Of a DNA stretch of 64,000 nucleotides, positions 14,431 through 27,300 are shown one piece after another. The stretch lies in contig OU744725.1 of the NCBI GenBank assembly GCA_916613615.1, positions 52,819,575 to 52,883,574 of the forward strand, given 5' to 3'. The notes beneath the pieces were generated by a model. It was not told the origin of the DNA. It worked only from the letters and a program-made list of their open reading frames with translations, and made no database searches. Origin of the DNA: Steromphala cineraria. Taxonomy: Eukaryota > Mollusca > Gastropoda > Trochida > Trochidae. The stretch's first letter is position 1, and each line of letters starts with the position of its first letter. The translations under genes were made by a program, and so were the position numbers.

Positions 14431-15271
14431 GCGGTTTATCTGTAAAATGTGCACATACGATGTATTCATTACACTGTACAAAAATCAAATAATAATTATC
14501 GATTCATTCATAAGAAAGAATTTAAATGCTATGTATCATAGGGTAAATCTGGATTAAATTTTTTTTTATTCTAGGAACGATCATCAAGCATGTAGTGGTA
14601 TTTATTTCGTTTCGTGAGAGGAAATCTTTGTGAAATGTGAGACTTAACGTGAATGGTTTGAGGGCAGCTCTAGACGGCTTTCACACCTGTCATCATCATA
14701 CCCTTTATATTCGTGTTAGGTATGATGATCTGGGATGCAGCTATCTTCTTATATTGTTCCCTAATCATCCCCACTGATCATGTCAACAGAACCGTTTTTT
14801 TTTGGCTTGGGAACAATTCGGAATATATATTCTTGCTGTGCATTGTTGCAAAATACGTCAAGTTTGTGTGTGTAAGATTCTTTAATCTATTAGCTATACT
14901 TGAATCGTTAACTAGTCTGAAACTGGTATACGTATGACAAAACAATAACGTATAGTTATGACGTCAAAATGTTTGCACCGCTGTCACAAGATCAGCGAAG
15001 TCGTTGAAAAAGTTTTTATTATTATTATATTTGGATAATGAAGGCACGTGATAAACAGAATTAAACCATTAAATACTATTATATTAAACTCGTTTCATAC
15101 TAAATCATTAACTTGATTACAAAAAGTATCAGAACGAATGTTATTCTCTATATATCACTGCAGGGGATGTATTAGAATAAGCAAAACATGCATAGATGCA
15201 TTTGATGCATAGAAAACATTTCGATTGTCTTTATTGGATTTTTGCAGAATTCATTTACCAACCAATACTGC
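14431..15271. other. Non-coding stretch
   Basis: AT-rich; a 74-codon open frame at 14713-14937 looks random. Nothing else seen. Confidence 0.5.
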
Positions 15272-15613
15272 TTAAAGGGGCAGTAGCACGTTTTATGGGG
15301 AATATAAGGTGATGTCAGGAAAATGAAAATTAATGGTTCCAATTGAAAGACAATGTTTTTAAACCAAATGACGCAATAATAATTCAAATATATAACGTAA
15401 TGTTTAGCGATGCGATTTCCTTTTCTTACACAAAATGAAGTAAAGGTGTTCACACAAAAATGGCTTCCAATTGACTTTATGTGAATCGTTGTAATTTGTT
15501 TTCTGACTATCTATGATTGGTTTGTAAAATTAGATTTTTGGCACTATCAAAATTATATATATAGCATTAACGAAAATATACAATTGTCCAAAAACGTGCT
15601 ACTGCCCCTTTAA
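15272..15613. mobile_element. 342-bp TTAA-bordered MITE, family A copy 1
   Basis: TTAA then AGGGGCAGTAGCACGTTTT at the left, and the complement AAAACGTGCTACTGCCCCT then TTAA at the right. The interior (GGTTCCAATTGAAAGACAAT, TTCACACAAAAATGGC) is shared with 43580-43941 and, inverted, with 49601-49925. TTAA target duplication suggests mobilisation by a piggyBac-like transposase. Confidence 0.85.
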
Positions 15614-16473
15614 AGGATTAAAATGTTTGTTTACGAAATCAATTTTCACCTGAGTTTTTTTTCAAAGTGACAATTTTCATTTTGCCAGTTATTAAATACA
15701 TGTAGGAAGCATTTAAGTTTCAGCTGGGTCTAAATTGCATAATTTGTCCTTCCCGAACTGAGTTGAAGTCACGCGAGATTCCATGAGATCTGATTGATTT
15801 TCGATACTTTTAACTGCACGTTGCTTTGCGTGTGATGGTGGTTTCAAGAGGTCATGGCGTCTTAAACATACAAAACATTATAAACAACTTGTTGATCATC
15901 ATAATTGATAAATCATATTTCATTTAAATATATATGTTTAGCAACAAAAAAGGAATAAATAACTGGGGGTCAATTTGAAGAAAAAAAATGGCTATTACAT
16001 AATGTAATCAACTTGTTGATTCTTATAAACTGAAATATAATAATTGTAGCTTTTTTGTCTCAAATTTGAACAAAATATTGAAAATACGTTTAACCAAATA
16101 TAAAAATGGCATGTTGGTTGTTATCATTGAAATCGATATTTCTTATACGTTAACAAAAAATGTAAACAACATGTTGACATACCATGAAAATGTTTTTGTA
16201 TAAAAGCAATAAAACTATTTGAGTTTTGAGTGAAATAAACTGAATTCATCTGTCCAGTAGCCATGCTGATTGTTTAAATTATAAACAAAAACACCCCTGT
16301 TTTTTTAATAAATCATGGTAGTTAATTATTAACTTATCTAATGTTACAGTAATTGACATAATATATAACATGATTTATTTTTCTTCGAATGCATTTTTAT
16401 ATCTATTCTATAGTACTTTACGATGTATTTGGTCATTTGTGCTGGGAATAAGAAGTAGGGGTTTAAGCATGTC
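15614..16473. other. Non-coding stretch
   Basis: AT-rich with repeated loose words such as AACAACTTGTTGAT and AACAACATGTTGAC near 15885-16180. No gene is supported. Confidence 0.5.
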
Positions 16474-16835
16474 ATCATTCTTTCCTCACAGAGGCAGATC
16501 AAGTCATGAAATGTTGATACAGCCTCTGTTCTTATTTGCCGATTTGTTGGTTCCGGTAGTTTCCCCTGGCGGCACAAAATTGCACCACAATCCATTTGAA
16601 TTTCTGTATCAAATATCAACGCTCCTCGCATGGAAAGGGTAGTTCACATCACAATGCCTTTGCCATGATTCAGTAGCCAAAATGATGATTTTAGAACAGC
16701 GTCGCTGAGTGCACAACTAACTTTGATTGCCTCCAATCAGGCATCTCCCATTCTAGCCCACAAAGTCGGCGTAATAGAACAGAGGCTGTATCAACATTTC
16801 ATGATCTGCCTCTGTGGGGAGAGTACAATGTCATG
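16474..16835. mobile_element. ~360-bp inverted-repeat element
   Basis: Left arm (to about 16535) and right arm (from about 16780) are inverted copies around CACAGAGGCAGATCA and TGAAATGTTGATACAGCCTC. The right arm lacks three bases. The unrelated GC-richer centre has no obvious gene. No clear target duplication. Confidence 0.7.
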
Positions 16836-19800
16836 TACAATGCGTTTTTGTTACAAAAATGTATCTGTTGATGGCTTAATTCATACCAAATTCTACTTCT
16901 AATGTAATTACTTTCCCAAGTTGTATATTTCAAAATTTCATTTTCACATTTCACAGTTAGGTAAATCTGTTAATGTTTATAAAGTTTGTTGTTCTGAAAA
17001 CGCTGTACTGCAATGACAGCTTTAACTAATTCGAAACTAAAGATTTATCTCTTAAAAACAATATCTCCTTTAAAAGTTCACAAACTATTGATGTAAATAT
17101 GTACATAGTTCTTGATTTTAAGCGTCTTGATCATGTCTGTAAAAATGGTTTGTGCGCATATGTACGTATATGCACATTATATTATTATTATCATTAAATA
17201 TAAGAATCCAATAATAAGCCTTATTGCTTAAGACCTGATCTTATACTCTATCAATTCCAAAACATTTTTTATTTATTTTAATGAAAGAGGATACTTAACA
17301 TTAAATTACCTTTTTAGGTAGTAATTGTGAAAATGAAACTATATTGCATGTTATCGTGATGTTTACAGTTTTGCAAATGTCAAAATACTTCTGCTACAAA
17401 TGCCTACTTACCAAGGACAAACGGTGATATAAGTAATGGCTTTGATATTTATGAGATGGATCAAAAACGTGTATAAACCATTTATTCAAACAAAATAAAC
17501 AATTAAACGGAAAATTTAAAAATGTAAACATAATGTTAAATACCTACAGCTGCTGACTTCAATGAATGTAAATTATTAAATAAGATAAATGTGGTTGTTT
17601 GTAGCATATAATTAACACATACACGTACATGAACACTTAATATTATTTCAGATGAATATCGTATTATCTTATTTAAAAAAAACGTAAAATAAGTATATAC
17701 TAGTAACATAAACTTAAATAGAATATTCAACTTAAATCGTATATCAAACAAGTATACAGTTTGCTGTTAAAATACGAACTAAATGATGATAACTAATTTT
17801 GAGTTTTGGCATAGCAAGATGTTACAATAATGATTGTTTCTGATTATCCCATGGTATATAACTTACAATCTCTTAAAGAGACAGTTATATCAAAGTAATC
17901 TTGCGTTAACTGATGATGATGATACCCCCGTTATGTGTAATATCAATAATCCACAAAGATGTCCAATTTGTGAATTGAACTTATATGTCTTATGAAAATA
18001 TTCAAAACAAGCTGATGCCATCACAACACTGCTAAATGTTAGATGTGAAATTTATTCATATTCACCGAAAGAAAATGTACAAAAGTTACAACATCAACTA
18101 AGCAAATGTACAATGTCAAGGTTAACAGTTTATCTATTAATCAATATAGACAGTTCTCTGAATTTTTGTCTTGTCATGCTAATATGTACAATTCATGCAT
18201 ATTTGCATAACTAAATACTGTTAATTCTCAAGATAATGTTGCAATATTGTGTCTGTTTAAAAGTTATTTTGCTAGTGCACAATCACATATTTGATGTTTC
18301 CGGAAAGGAAAAAATGTTACACATATCACGGAAAGGACTACTATATGAAGCTTGATATAGGTTCAAATCAACAATATATTCTTCACAAAAGTATATTAGA
18401 AAATAATATAGAAATTTTTGTGATATATGTATTAAATACACGTCCCCAAAATAACATCTAAATCAATGCTTCTTACTGAAAACATAACAGCTTTGTGTTT
18501 GTATTCGCATATCATAATGACCATGCACCAACACAAAGCTATGTAACAAATAATATAAACAAACTATGAATAGTTACATAAGAACCAATGGAATTTATTT
18601 ACAAACAAGAGAATATTTTGGTTATTTATATAATGATATCAACTAGTAATACCCATGTGACAGGTTACAAACAATGGGTTCTTGGTTCAAGCTTATCATT
18701 TCAAAACCAACAATATTAACGTTTAGCTTGATTTGGGCAGACAATGGCTGAAAATTGTACCATTAGCACGAATTATAGTGAAATTGAACTTGATACCCTA
18801 AATCATGATAATATATAAACATAAAATTCATGTTAATTAACGTAATACAAATATAAAATGGTTTGTAAACGTATAATATGCAAAGGTTTTTACACGGATA
18901 TGTATAGTCAATGATACAAATATCAAATGTTATATAAACGTGTAACATGAATCTGTAAAGACATTTTATCTACACGTAATATTCAAATTAGACTTTTCAG
19001 GATTATGAAATGGATATTTTCATAATATGATCCTATGTAAATTAAAATAAAAGGTTTTATCTATACGCAAAAGAAGTTCATAAATTATATCTTAGGCAAT
19101 TGATAAAACAAAATCCATTTTAGAACATAAAATTCACATAAAATCGTCAAAATATTGTTTCTTAATTCAAGACAATTATGAATACAAAACTAAGGGTAAA
19201 TCATGGCATGTAAAATTTACAACTTAACCAAGTATTAATACAATCTCAATTTGTTCCCTGTGATAAAGCCCTGCCTTTGAATATTCACATTTTATGCAAT
19301 ATAATACTTTACATCTATACAAAAATACAATAAACCCCAACGTTAATTCTCCATATTCTCTGCAGAGAGAGGAAACTGGGTTCCGACTTGTGAATATGCA
19401 AGTTTAAACAGGTTCGAAAGGAGAACTGCGTTCTCGCTGCCCGAGGGTGACTCAGATTGCATTATCTGTCAAAATTATCAACATTTGCCGTTAAGTAAGC
19501 ATGGGCTTGGCGATAGAAATCTTCTTAGAAATCCGGTTTCCGATTTGGCCGTTAGACGTAGTTCAAATAAGCCCCCTTTGAAGAAAATCTACGTAAGAAT
19601 CAACTCAGTTTCAGAGATAGGTGGGGTTTGTAGTATCGGCCATGTTTCTTGTACCTATATCTTATATATTCTGTGTTTTTGCAAGTACATGTATTAACAT
19701 TTCAACGAGTCCCCTGGGTATTATGTGAATCGTGTATGGAATCGAAGTTAGCAAGTTCATTCATGAAAATTTAAGAAATGAATATCTATGTTAATTCATC

Positions 19801-20293
19801 TAAAATGTAAATCTAAGAGTTTGCAATGTAATGGGTAATTTTGTTACAGCATAGAAAGACTAGAATTTAAGTGAACAATTCAAAATCTTCCTTAAAAAAA
19901 TCAGTATATGTTTTATTGCACCTTAGAATATTTTGAGACATATACTCTCTATGTTTTTCAATTCTATCATAAAAAGGATGCACAAGTTTTCAGTAATAAC
20001 ATTTTTAATCAACGTATGTCTTTAGCTCATATGAGAAAATAGATAATGACATGCTTGAATTTTTATCAACATTTTTAGTTTTTGGGTGTTAAACGTATTT
20101 TTCTACACCGACATTGTGGTTGTTTACAAACATTTACATCAACAATAATGTTCTCTTGTTTTCCTAAACATGTTAGTTCTACGGTTTAATAAATTTTCAT
20201 CTAAAGTAAACATCTAAAAATATAAGGCATTCGGGAATAGCTTTCCAAAAAAATATGTTCACAAATTTTAATAATATAATCTTCAAAAAGGGT
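16836..20293. other. Non-coding stretch
   Basis: AT-rich. A more complex block at about 19330-19630 contains TGACTCAGATTGC (AP-1/Maf-like) and could be regulatory. No gene. Confidence 0.5.
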
Positions 20294-20343
20294 CAAAATT
20301 ACGGAACCGTAGAGGGGACATTGCATGAGTTTAATTTTGAGAT

Positions 20344-20660
20344 TATTATGTCGTGGCCACGAGATAGTAAGTCGTGGCCACGAGATAATAAGTCGTGGCC
20401 ACGAGATAATAAGTCGTGGCCACGAGATAATAAGTCGTGGCCACGAGATATTAAGTCGTGGCCACGAGATATTAAGTCGTGGCCACGAGATATTAAGTCG
20501 TGGCCACGAGATATTAAGTCGTGGCCACGAGATATTAAGTCGTGGCCACGAGATATTAAGTCGTGGCCACGAGATATTAAGTCGTGGCCACGAGATATTA
20601 AGTCGTGGCCACGAGATCATATGTCGTGGCCACGAGATCATATGGCGTGGCTACGACTTA
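20344..20660. repeat. 21-bp palindromic satellite, left arm
   Basis: Fourteen clear units plus one degenerate, each 21 bp and containing the 12-bp perfect palindrome TCGTGGCCACGA. Linkers between palindromes vary: one GATAGTAAG, three GATAATAAG, eight GATATTAAG, two GATCATATG. The frames open through it in several registers only because the period is a multiple of three. Confidence 0.95.
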
Positions 20661-21249
20661 AGTTAACCAATAGATTTTCAGTATTAGTCGGCCATTTTGT
20701 TGAGAGATAAAACGTAGTAGAGAGGTTATGATTGGTGCTTTAAGCCCCTCAAAGAGGAGGGTAGGGGTGTAAGACCGAAAATAAATCTGGAGGTTTTGCT
20801 TCCCTCTTAATGAGGGTCATTTTATTCAAATTATAACCTCTCTGCAATGGCTATTATAACCAATTTATCAATTTTGGTTAGTGTGTGTGTTCTCCAAGAC
20901 AACCCTTTTATTTGAATAAAACGTTATCATTAGGTCTATGAAACCTATCCTACGCTGCTTGTCGTTCATATCTCATTTCTTATTCAATATTTCCTTTTAC
21001 GAGATACATAAAAGAGCACTACGCATATGATTTGTTGCAATAAAGAATGGTGTTTCCAAAAACATACTCAGTACGCAAATACTACGTACACTATCCAACA
21101 ATGTACAAAGTATATTTGATTTGGTTACTTTTTAAAGTATTCAATCAAAAAGGATTTATCAATAACCCATTAAAAAATTCACAATCACTTATAATAAACG
21201 TGCATATTATAACAACCGGTATAACCAGACTTAAACTTCTACCTATGTA

Positions 21250-22740
21250 ATACTTCGCCTTGCCCTAAACCTTTTTATTTCAGCCACCTTGGTCAGTAGT
21301 AAGATGGTCAACAACACATACAAATTGTAACACTTTAGATTGTTATCAATTTAAAGAAAATAAGATTCATAAACAAAAAAGTTTTCGAACCCGGAACCTC
21401 TGTGTTATCAAGCTACTTAATTACTTAAAACTCTTTCTACCCTAACCCTCTTTGTAAACCTCGGTTTCAATAACCCTCACCTAACCGTATACACAACTGT
21501 TACCACCCCAAACCCCGTACCCTCCAAATATCCCGTGTTTACATAAACTTACTTTATTGTATACCAAACCATAACCCTCGCCTTGCCCTATCCCTCTGGT
21601 TATTAGTCGGTTTCATTACACTCGCGTATACCAGAGTCTCTGCTTTGCCTTAACCCTCTTCGTAACTCTAGATTCCATAACCTTCCCTTAACAGTATACC
21701 TAACCCCTCGCTTTGGCTCAACTCCAACGTATCCTCGTTACCATAACCCTCGCTTTGCAAAATAAAAAATGTAACCCTCACGTTTCTCAATCAACCCTCC
21801 CCGCTTTCGTAACGCTTGTTTCCCATAAACTCGATAACCTAACTGTAGCCATCGCTCTAACCCTGTCCGTAACACTCGTTTTCATGCAGTTAGGTAGACG
21901 GTAATGCGATGGTTATGGACACGAGGGTTAAGATGAGGGTTAGTGTAAAGCAAGGGTTACAATAAGGTATACGCTAAAGCGAGGGTTATGAAACAAGGGT
22001 TACTAGAAGGTGAGGGCCAAGTGACGGATACAGCTAGGTATATTGTAAAGCAAAGCAAGGGGTGTAATGTTAGGCATAAGTGCTCAAAACACGCAGAATA
22101 CCTAACATTTGTGCGTATATCTAGAGCACTTGGCATGCAATAAAAGGGAGTGTGCCTAAGGGTTTAGAGCAAAGCGAAGGTTGCAGTTAGGTAGACGGTA
22201 ATGGAGGGTTATAAAAAGAGGTTTACTAAGAGGTATAGGGCAACGCAAGGGTTACAGTTAGGTAAACAATACAGCCAGGGTAAGGAAAACGAGAGTAGTG
22301 GAAGTAAGGGCAAAGCAAGTGTTACACTCAGTTTATGGATTCGTTAACACGAGGGTTAGGGAAAATGAGGGTTACAGTGAGATATACTAGTACTGTAAAG
22401 TGAGGGTAATAAAAACGAATAATACGTAGAAAGTTAGGACAAATGTGGTGTTATAATTAGATATATTGTTAAGGGAGGGTTAGGAAATCGAGGGTTACCT
22501 AAAGGATTAAAGATAGGGTAATTGGGTACCTGGGCCAAAACTAGGGACAAGTAAGATATACGGTAAATTGATGGTAATGGAAAAGAGGTTACGTAAGGGG
22601 TAAGCACACAGCGAGGGTTGCAGTTATACGGTAAAGTGAGGGTTGTTGAAACAAGGGGTAGAAGATTGTAAGGGCAAAGCGAGGGTAACAGTTAACTTTA
22701 CTGTAAAGCGAAGGTTATTATCTTGGATTGGAGTGTACTA
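21250..22740. repeat. Degenerate GAGGGTTA-type repeats in inverted halves
   Basis: Interior of the foldback element. From 21250 to about 21895 the plus strand is full of TAACCCTCGCTTTGC-like words. From about 21900 to 22740 it carries the complement, such as GCAAAGCGAGGGTTACAG and GTTAGGTATACGGTAAAG. The array is therefore split into two opposed halves with the turn near 21900. Period is irregular, about 20-35 bp. Confidence 0.8.
21376..21415 (-). repeat. Possible tRNA-derived SINE box B fragment
   Basis: The minus strand reads AGGTTCCGGGTTCGAA, close to a tRNA-type B box, preceded by GTAGCTTGATAACACAG. It does not fold as a full tRNA. Confidence 0.25.
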
Positions 22741-23414
22741 AGAAGGTGGTACAAATATATATTGGTACCTTCAGAAGTTGTTGTTGAAACAGTCTGATAG
22801 GTACTACACTATGGGGGGTATTTAATAACGATTTTTGGTACTTTACGGTATGACCGCCTCTATATGTATTATGACGGATGAACATCTTTATGTCTTGAAC
22901 TTCTTTTACATTTGCATTTGGATATTAACACTGATACGAGACTTTATAAATTGAACATTGGTTGATTGGATTAAAAGAATGATTAAATGATAAGAATAAT
23001 TATAGATACATGCTGTGCAGATAAATAGCTGCCACCCTTTTTTTATTGATATTCTGTACTCAATGTAAGCTATGCACAAGTATATTCTATAGAATGTATT
23101 CAAGTGGTATTTATGCATAAAAGACCATGCTGGGGTTTTTTGTTTGTTTTTTAAAAAGATTTATATATGTTTTATGCTAGTAAAGTGGTGTTTGGATGAA
23201 ATATATGATATAGATGCATGATAAATAGTTACTTTATAACATAACTTTTGATGAGTTAAACTTATATCAAGCAAAAGATATAGGCCTATATATATACACG
23301 AAAAATCCACAAGCACAACTTATATATTGATACTGCATATACAAACTGTAGAAGTATATATAAAGTGTACAGTAAACTTAAGGATTTTAATTGGTACTTC
23401 TGTATACTATAAAA
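22741..23414. other. Unpaired spacer of the foldback element
   Basis: AT-rich sequence between the inner GAGGGTTA array and the start of the right arm. It has no partner in the left half and no recognisable coding. Confidence 0.6.
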
Positions 23415-24029
23415 CACATGGGTGGTTATAACATGCATGTTTATTTTAAGTGATGGTGAATTTTTTAATGGGTTATTGATAAATCATTTTCGATTGAATA
23501 CTTTATAGATTAACCAAATTAAATATACTTGGTACGTTGTTGGACAATGTAGTATTTGTGCATACTGAGTACGTATTTTGGAAACACCATTCTTGGGATC
23601 CATCAATTAGCCTTGATTGGATTGGATAGGACTTCTATAAATCTTTCTTGTTGCAACAAATCATATGCGTAGTGCTCTTTTATGTATCTCGTAAAAGGAA
23701 ATATTGAATAAGAAATGAGATATGAACGACAAGCAGCGTAGGATAGGTTTCATAGACCTAATGATAACGTTTTATTCAAATAAAAGGGTTGTCTTGGAGA
23801 ACACACACACTAACCAAAATTGATAAATTGGTTATAATAGCCATTGCAGAGAGGTTATAATTTGAATAAAATGACCCTCATTAAGAGGGAAGCAGAACCT
23901 CCAGATTTATTTTCGGTCTTACACCCCTACCCTCCTCTTTGAGGGGCTTAAAGCACCAATCATAACCTCTCTACTACGTTTTATCTCTCAACAAAATGGC
24001 CGACTAATACTGAAAATCTATTGGTTAAC

Positions 24030-24300
24030 TAAGTCGTGGCCACGCCATATGATCTCGTGGCCACGACTTAATATCTCGTGGCCACGACTTAATATCTCGT
24101 GGCCACGACTTATTATCTCGTGGCCACGACTTATTATCTCGTGGCCACGACTTATTATCTCGTGGCCACGACTTATTATCTCGTGGCCACGACTTATTAT
24201 CTCGTGGCCACGACTTATTATCTCGTGGCCACGACTTATTATCTCGTGGCCACGACTTATTATCTCGTGGCCACGACTTACTATCTCGTGGCCACGACAT
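24030..24300. repeat. 21-bp palindromic satellite, right arm
   Basis: Inverted counterpart of the left array with twelve clear units plus one degenerate. Read outward to inward on the minus strand the linkers are one GATAGTAAG, eight GATAATAAG, two GATATTAAG, one GATCATATG. The order is the same as in the left arm, but the copy numbers of the two main variants differ strongly. Confidence 0.95.
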
Positions 24301-24354
24301 AATAATCTCAAAATTAAACTCATGCAATGTCCCCTCTACGGTTCCGTACAAAAT

Positions 24355-27300
24355 CGTTTTCTACGCTACAGAACAATATTCCCGTATGTTACTTAGAATG
24401 TGAGCGCTTAATTAGCCGATTGCCTTCTTATGACAGTGTCATGTTGAAACGTACGTCAAATATTAGCAATAAGAGCTTACCCATTATTTGATTTACAAAC
24501 CAACCTGTTGTTACAAAGAATCTCTTCACAATCTCCCCAATCGCCAAAATAATGCATTAATTATTCACATTACAGCTCGGATTTTAATCCACCAGTATTA
24601 GTTTAAAATACGACCAGCGGCGTGGAACAATTCAGATGCATTTCGTCTAAAAATTCGGTTTTATATGTTTAGGCATGGGAATATGGATGAAGAAGCTTTA
24701 ATAGCAGTTTTGGTATTTTTCCATTGTTATCATTCTAGAAAATTATTGTATACATTATGATATCATCTTTTGCATTTATTATTGATGGGATTTTTTCACT
24801 TCAAATACCGGTTACTTGAAAATTGATTGAAATCCATAAACGGAGATTAAGATTAAAAATTGATGGGCAGATTTCAATTAAAATTTATCTCATATTTAAT
24901 TGTAATAGTATTAAAATAAGCTCCGCTAACGAATGAACAGAAAACGAGATATTGTTGAATATTAAATTCTTCTCTGAAAAATTACAGAGATTTGAACTGT
25001 TCCGTATTTTATCATTGCTTTATTTAGACAAAACTTGAAATAAAAAGAAATCATAAAATGTAGACAAAAATGAGAAATTTATATCATTTATTTGAATCAT
25101 TATTATAACTTATTTGAAATATGTGATTAAAAACGACGATTTCCGAATTTAACTAAAAGATTTATAATTTGTGAATATACTTGATATTAAAAGTCGTGTT
25201 TTAAACAATTTCCATTTTTTAGTTGTTATAATCACTTCTGCCTAAGTTTTAAATACAAATTCACATTATTTATTATCACAACTTATCACGATCTTTAACA
25301 TTCCGAAATATTTTCAGATTTACAATATCCGTTTTAATCACATTTTCTGCGCTCTTGCATTTTTCCAATCATTAAAATATACGATGGAAATAAATAATTA
25401 TCCTTGAACGATAAAAGTGTTACTATTTGGTTTCATGTTGAAAGCCATCATACTAAATTATCTACATTGTTTGAATAAGTAATATCATATTAACTGAAAA
25501 TGCCGTTTGATCAATATTTATCACGACATAGGAAAAATGTTGATATTTTTACCGCACGCAAATGGTGTTGAGAATATTAATAAAGAATAATGTGTTTTGG
25601 AAGCAAAATAAGCAAATCTCTACAAAATATATTGTCTTAACTTATAAAACACATAATCATTTAACATTAATATTAACATTATAAATGTATGAGTGAATAT
25701 GACGCGAGACGAAAATAAGAAAAATCATATTTGAAAAATTCTTATACAATATGTGTCTAGCGAAGGTAAAAAAATGCATATAATTTTTTTCGGAAAGTTT
25801 GACATCTTTCTTCTTAAATTTTAACAAACAAAATTTCATATTCAAATTTATTAAGAATAGATTTTCACATCAAATGAACTTACCGAATATATACATAAAA
25901 GACCTTTACACCGTGCATTCTGAATGAGAAGGAAATTATGTTTTCATGTACACTTTCTAAATAATACAAAGCAGTAGTTTCTATTATAACATGGATAATT
26001 CAAACGTTGCAATATTTCAAGATAAAATCATGATATTAATCTATTCACTGATTTCACAGTAGATATAAATTTACAATTTCTATGACCTTCGCATGCGAAA
26101 ATACCTTTACGGGGAACAGTGTTAATTCTCACAGCGAAACAGTCTAGGTTGTCTCCACGGTGTAAAACACACAAGCGTGAGGGAATCAAATAATCCGAGC
26201 AAAAAGCATTCAAAGAAAATTCACATTTCCCTTAATCCGCTCACAAGAACACAAATGTACGTTGAAATTGTAAAGTAAAAGCACATATTCTCAAACGCGT
26301 TTTCAAGATTTCGTTAAGAAGAATTTTCCCCGAACGAATGATCAAAATGTGTTCTATTCCTTTCTTGATCCGGAGTGCTACTGCTTCGCAAAGAGAATTT
26401 AGTCGCGTTTTATCATGACAACTCTTGCATGATGTCTGCAATTTAGCCCCTCGCCTTCATTTTCGACTGTCGACGATACATAGATTTAATTGGCCTTATC
26501 CACATGCGCTGTGTTAGACCGTCGTTGGATCTGGTTGCGTGTTGCACAGCTTATTGTTTCACATCGCAAAGGAATGGACACCACACGAAAACCCGCCATC
26601 ATTGACTCGAAGATGGCGAACACACCGACTCAAACCAGCACGAAAACCGGGAAAATTTAACATTTTTCGTCATGCAAACCTAATAAAGCGCCGGTGTCTG
26701 CAATCAAATCAACGCTTGCACGATTCTAAACGTTACAATGTATCAATGTTGAAATCTGGAATCACGCACCGAACTATTTGTCATTTTAAAAGAATCTATG
26801 ATCAATAGATGTAGATAAACTTACATGATATTCAAGAATTCAATACTGAATTATGGAATCACGCCCAGGAATATCTTATATTTGCCATTTCAGAAGTATT
26901 TATGATGAATTGTTTCGGATTAAATTCAAGCATTCAATTCTGTAAGATTTATCCATTGGTAAATTTCTTATCAAACATTGAATATTGTATTTGTGGCGTA
27001 TTTTTTATCAATTGATATAGATACACCTTATTGATATTCAAGCAACCATTTCTATATCCATCAACTGTATTGGTCCTGAAAACACGCCTTGTAGTAACTT
27101 ATGTTGTCATTTTCGGAGTTATTTTGGACATGAGAGAAATAAAAGAATATGGTTTCACAAAACTGACTGTGACTTCAAGTCTACAACCTTTAAATTTACC
27201 ATTCTAATGAGTAATCACTACGATGTGTGTGCCATTGCAATAAGGTGTTTATTTATGCCTTTCTATACCATTCAGACTTACTAAATGCTTTCAAATGGAA

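Larger units (their letters stand above)
20300..24348. mobile_element. 4-kb foldback-type TIR element with palindromic satellite arms
   Basis: Both ends start with the same sequence, TACGGAACCGTAGAGGGGAC, in inverted orientation. The direct repeat CAAAAT sits immediately outside each end (20294-20299 and 24349-24354), so this looks like a 6-bp target-site duplication. Each arm then has a 21-bp satellite array, then ~350 bp of nearly identical inverted sequence, then ~200 bp of more diverged inverted sequence. The left arm ends near 21230 and the right near 23415, giving ~930-bp arms. No transposase frame is visible, so it is non-autonomous or a relic. I cannot assign a superfamily. Confidence 0.85.

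Noticed and set aside
20201..20710. Long open frames of repeated SWPRDIK/ISWPRLN
   Set aside because: They arise from the 21-bp period (multiple of three) of a satellite and are open on both strands; not proteins.
21400..22500. Telomere-like CCCTAACCCTC words
   Set aside because: No regular hexamer period; belongs to the degenerate internal array of the foldback element.
20344..24300. CRISPR-like array
   Set aside because: Unit is a 21-bp uninterrupted satellite without unique spacers, in a eukaryotic genome.
24018..24396. Repeat-protein frames mirroring the left array
   Set aside because: Same satellite, inverted; no start context, splice signals or codon bias.
26539..26808. 89-codon open frame in a GC-richer block
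   Set aside because: No recognisable domain or splice context; not enough to call a gene.
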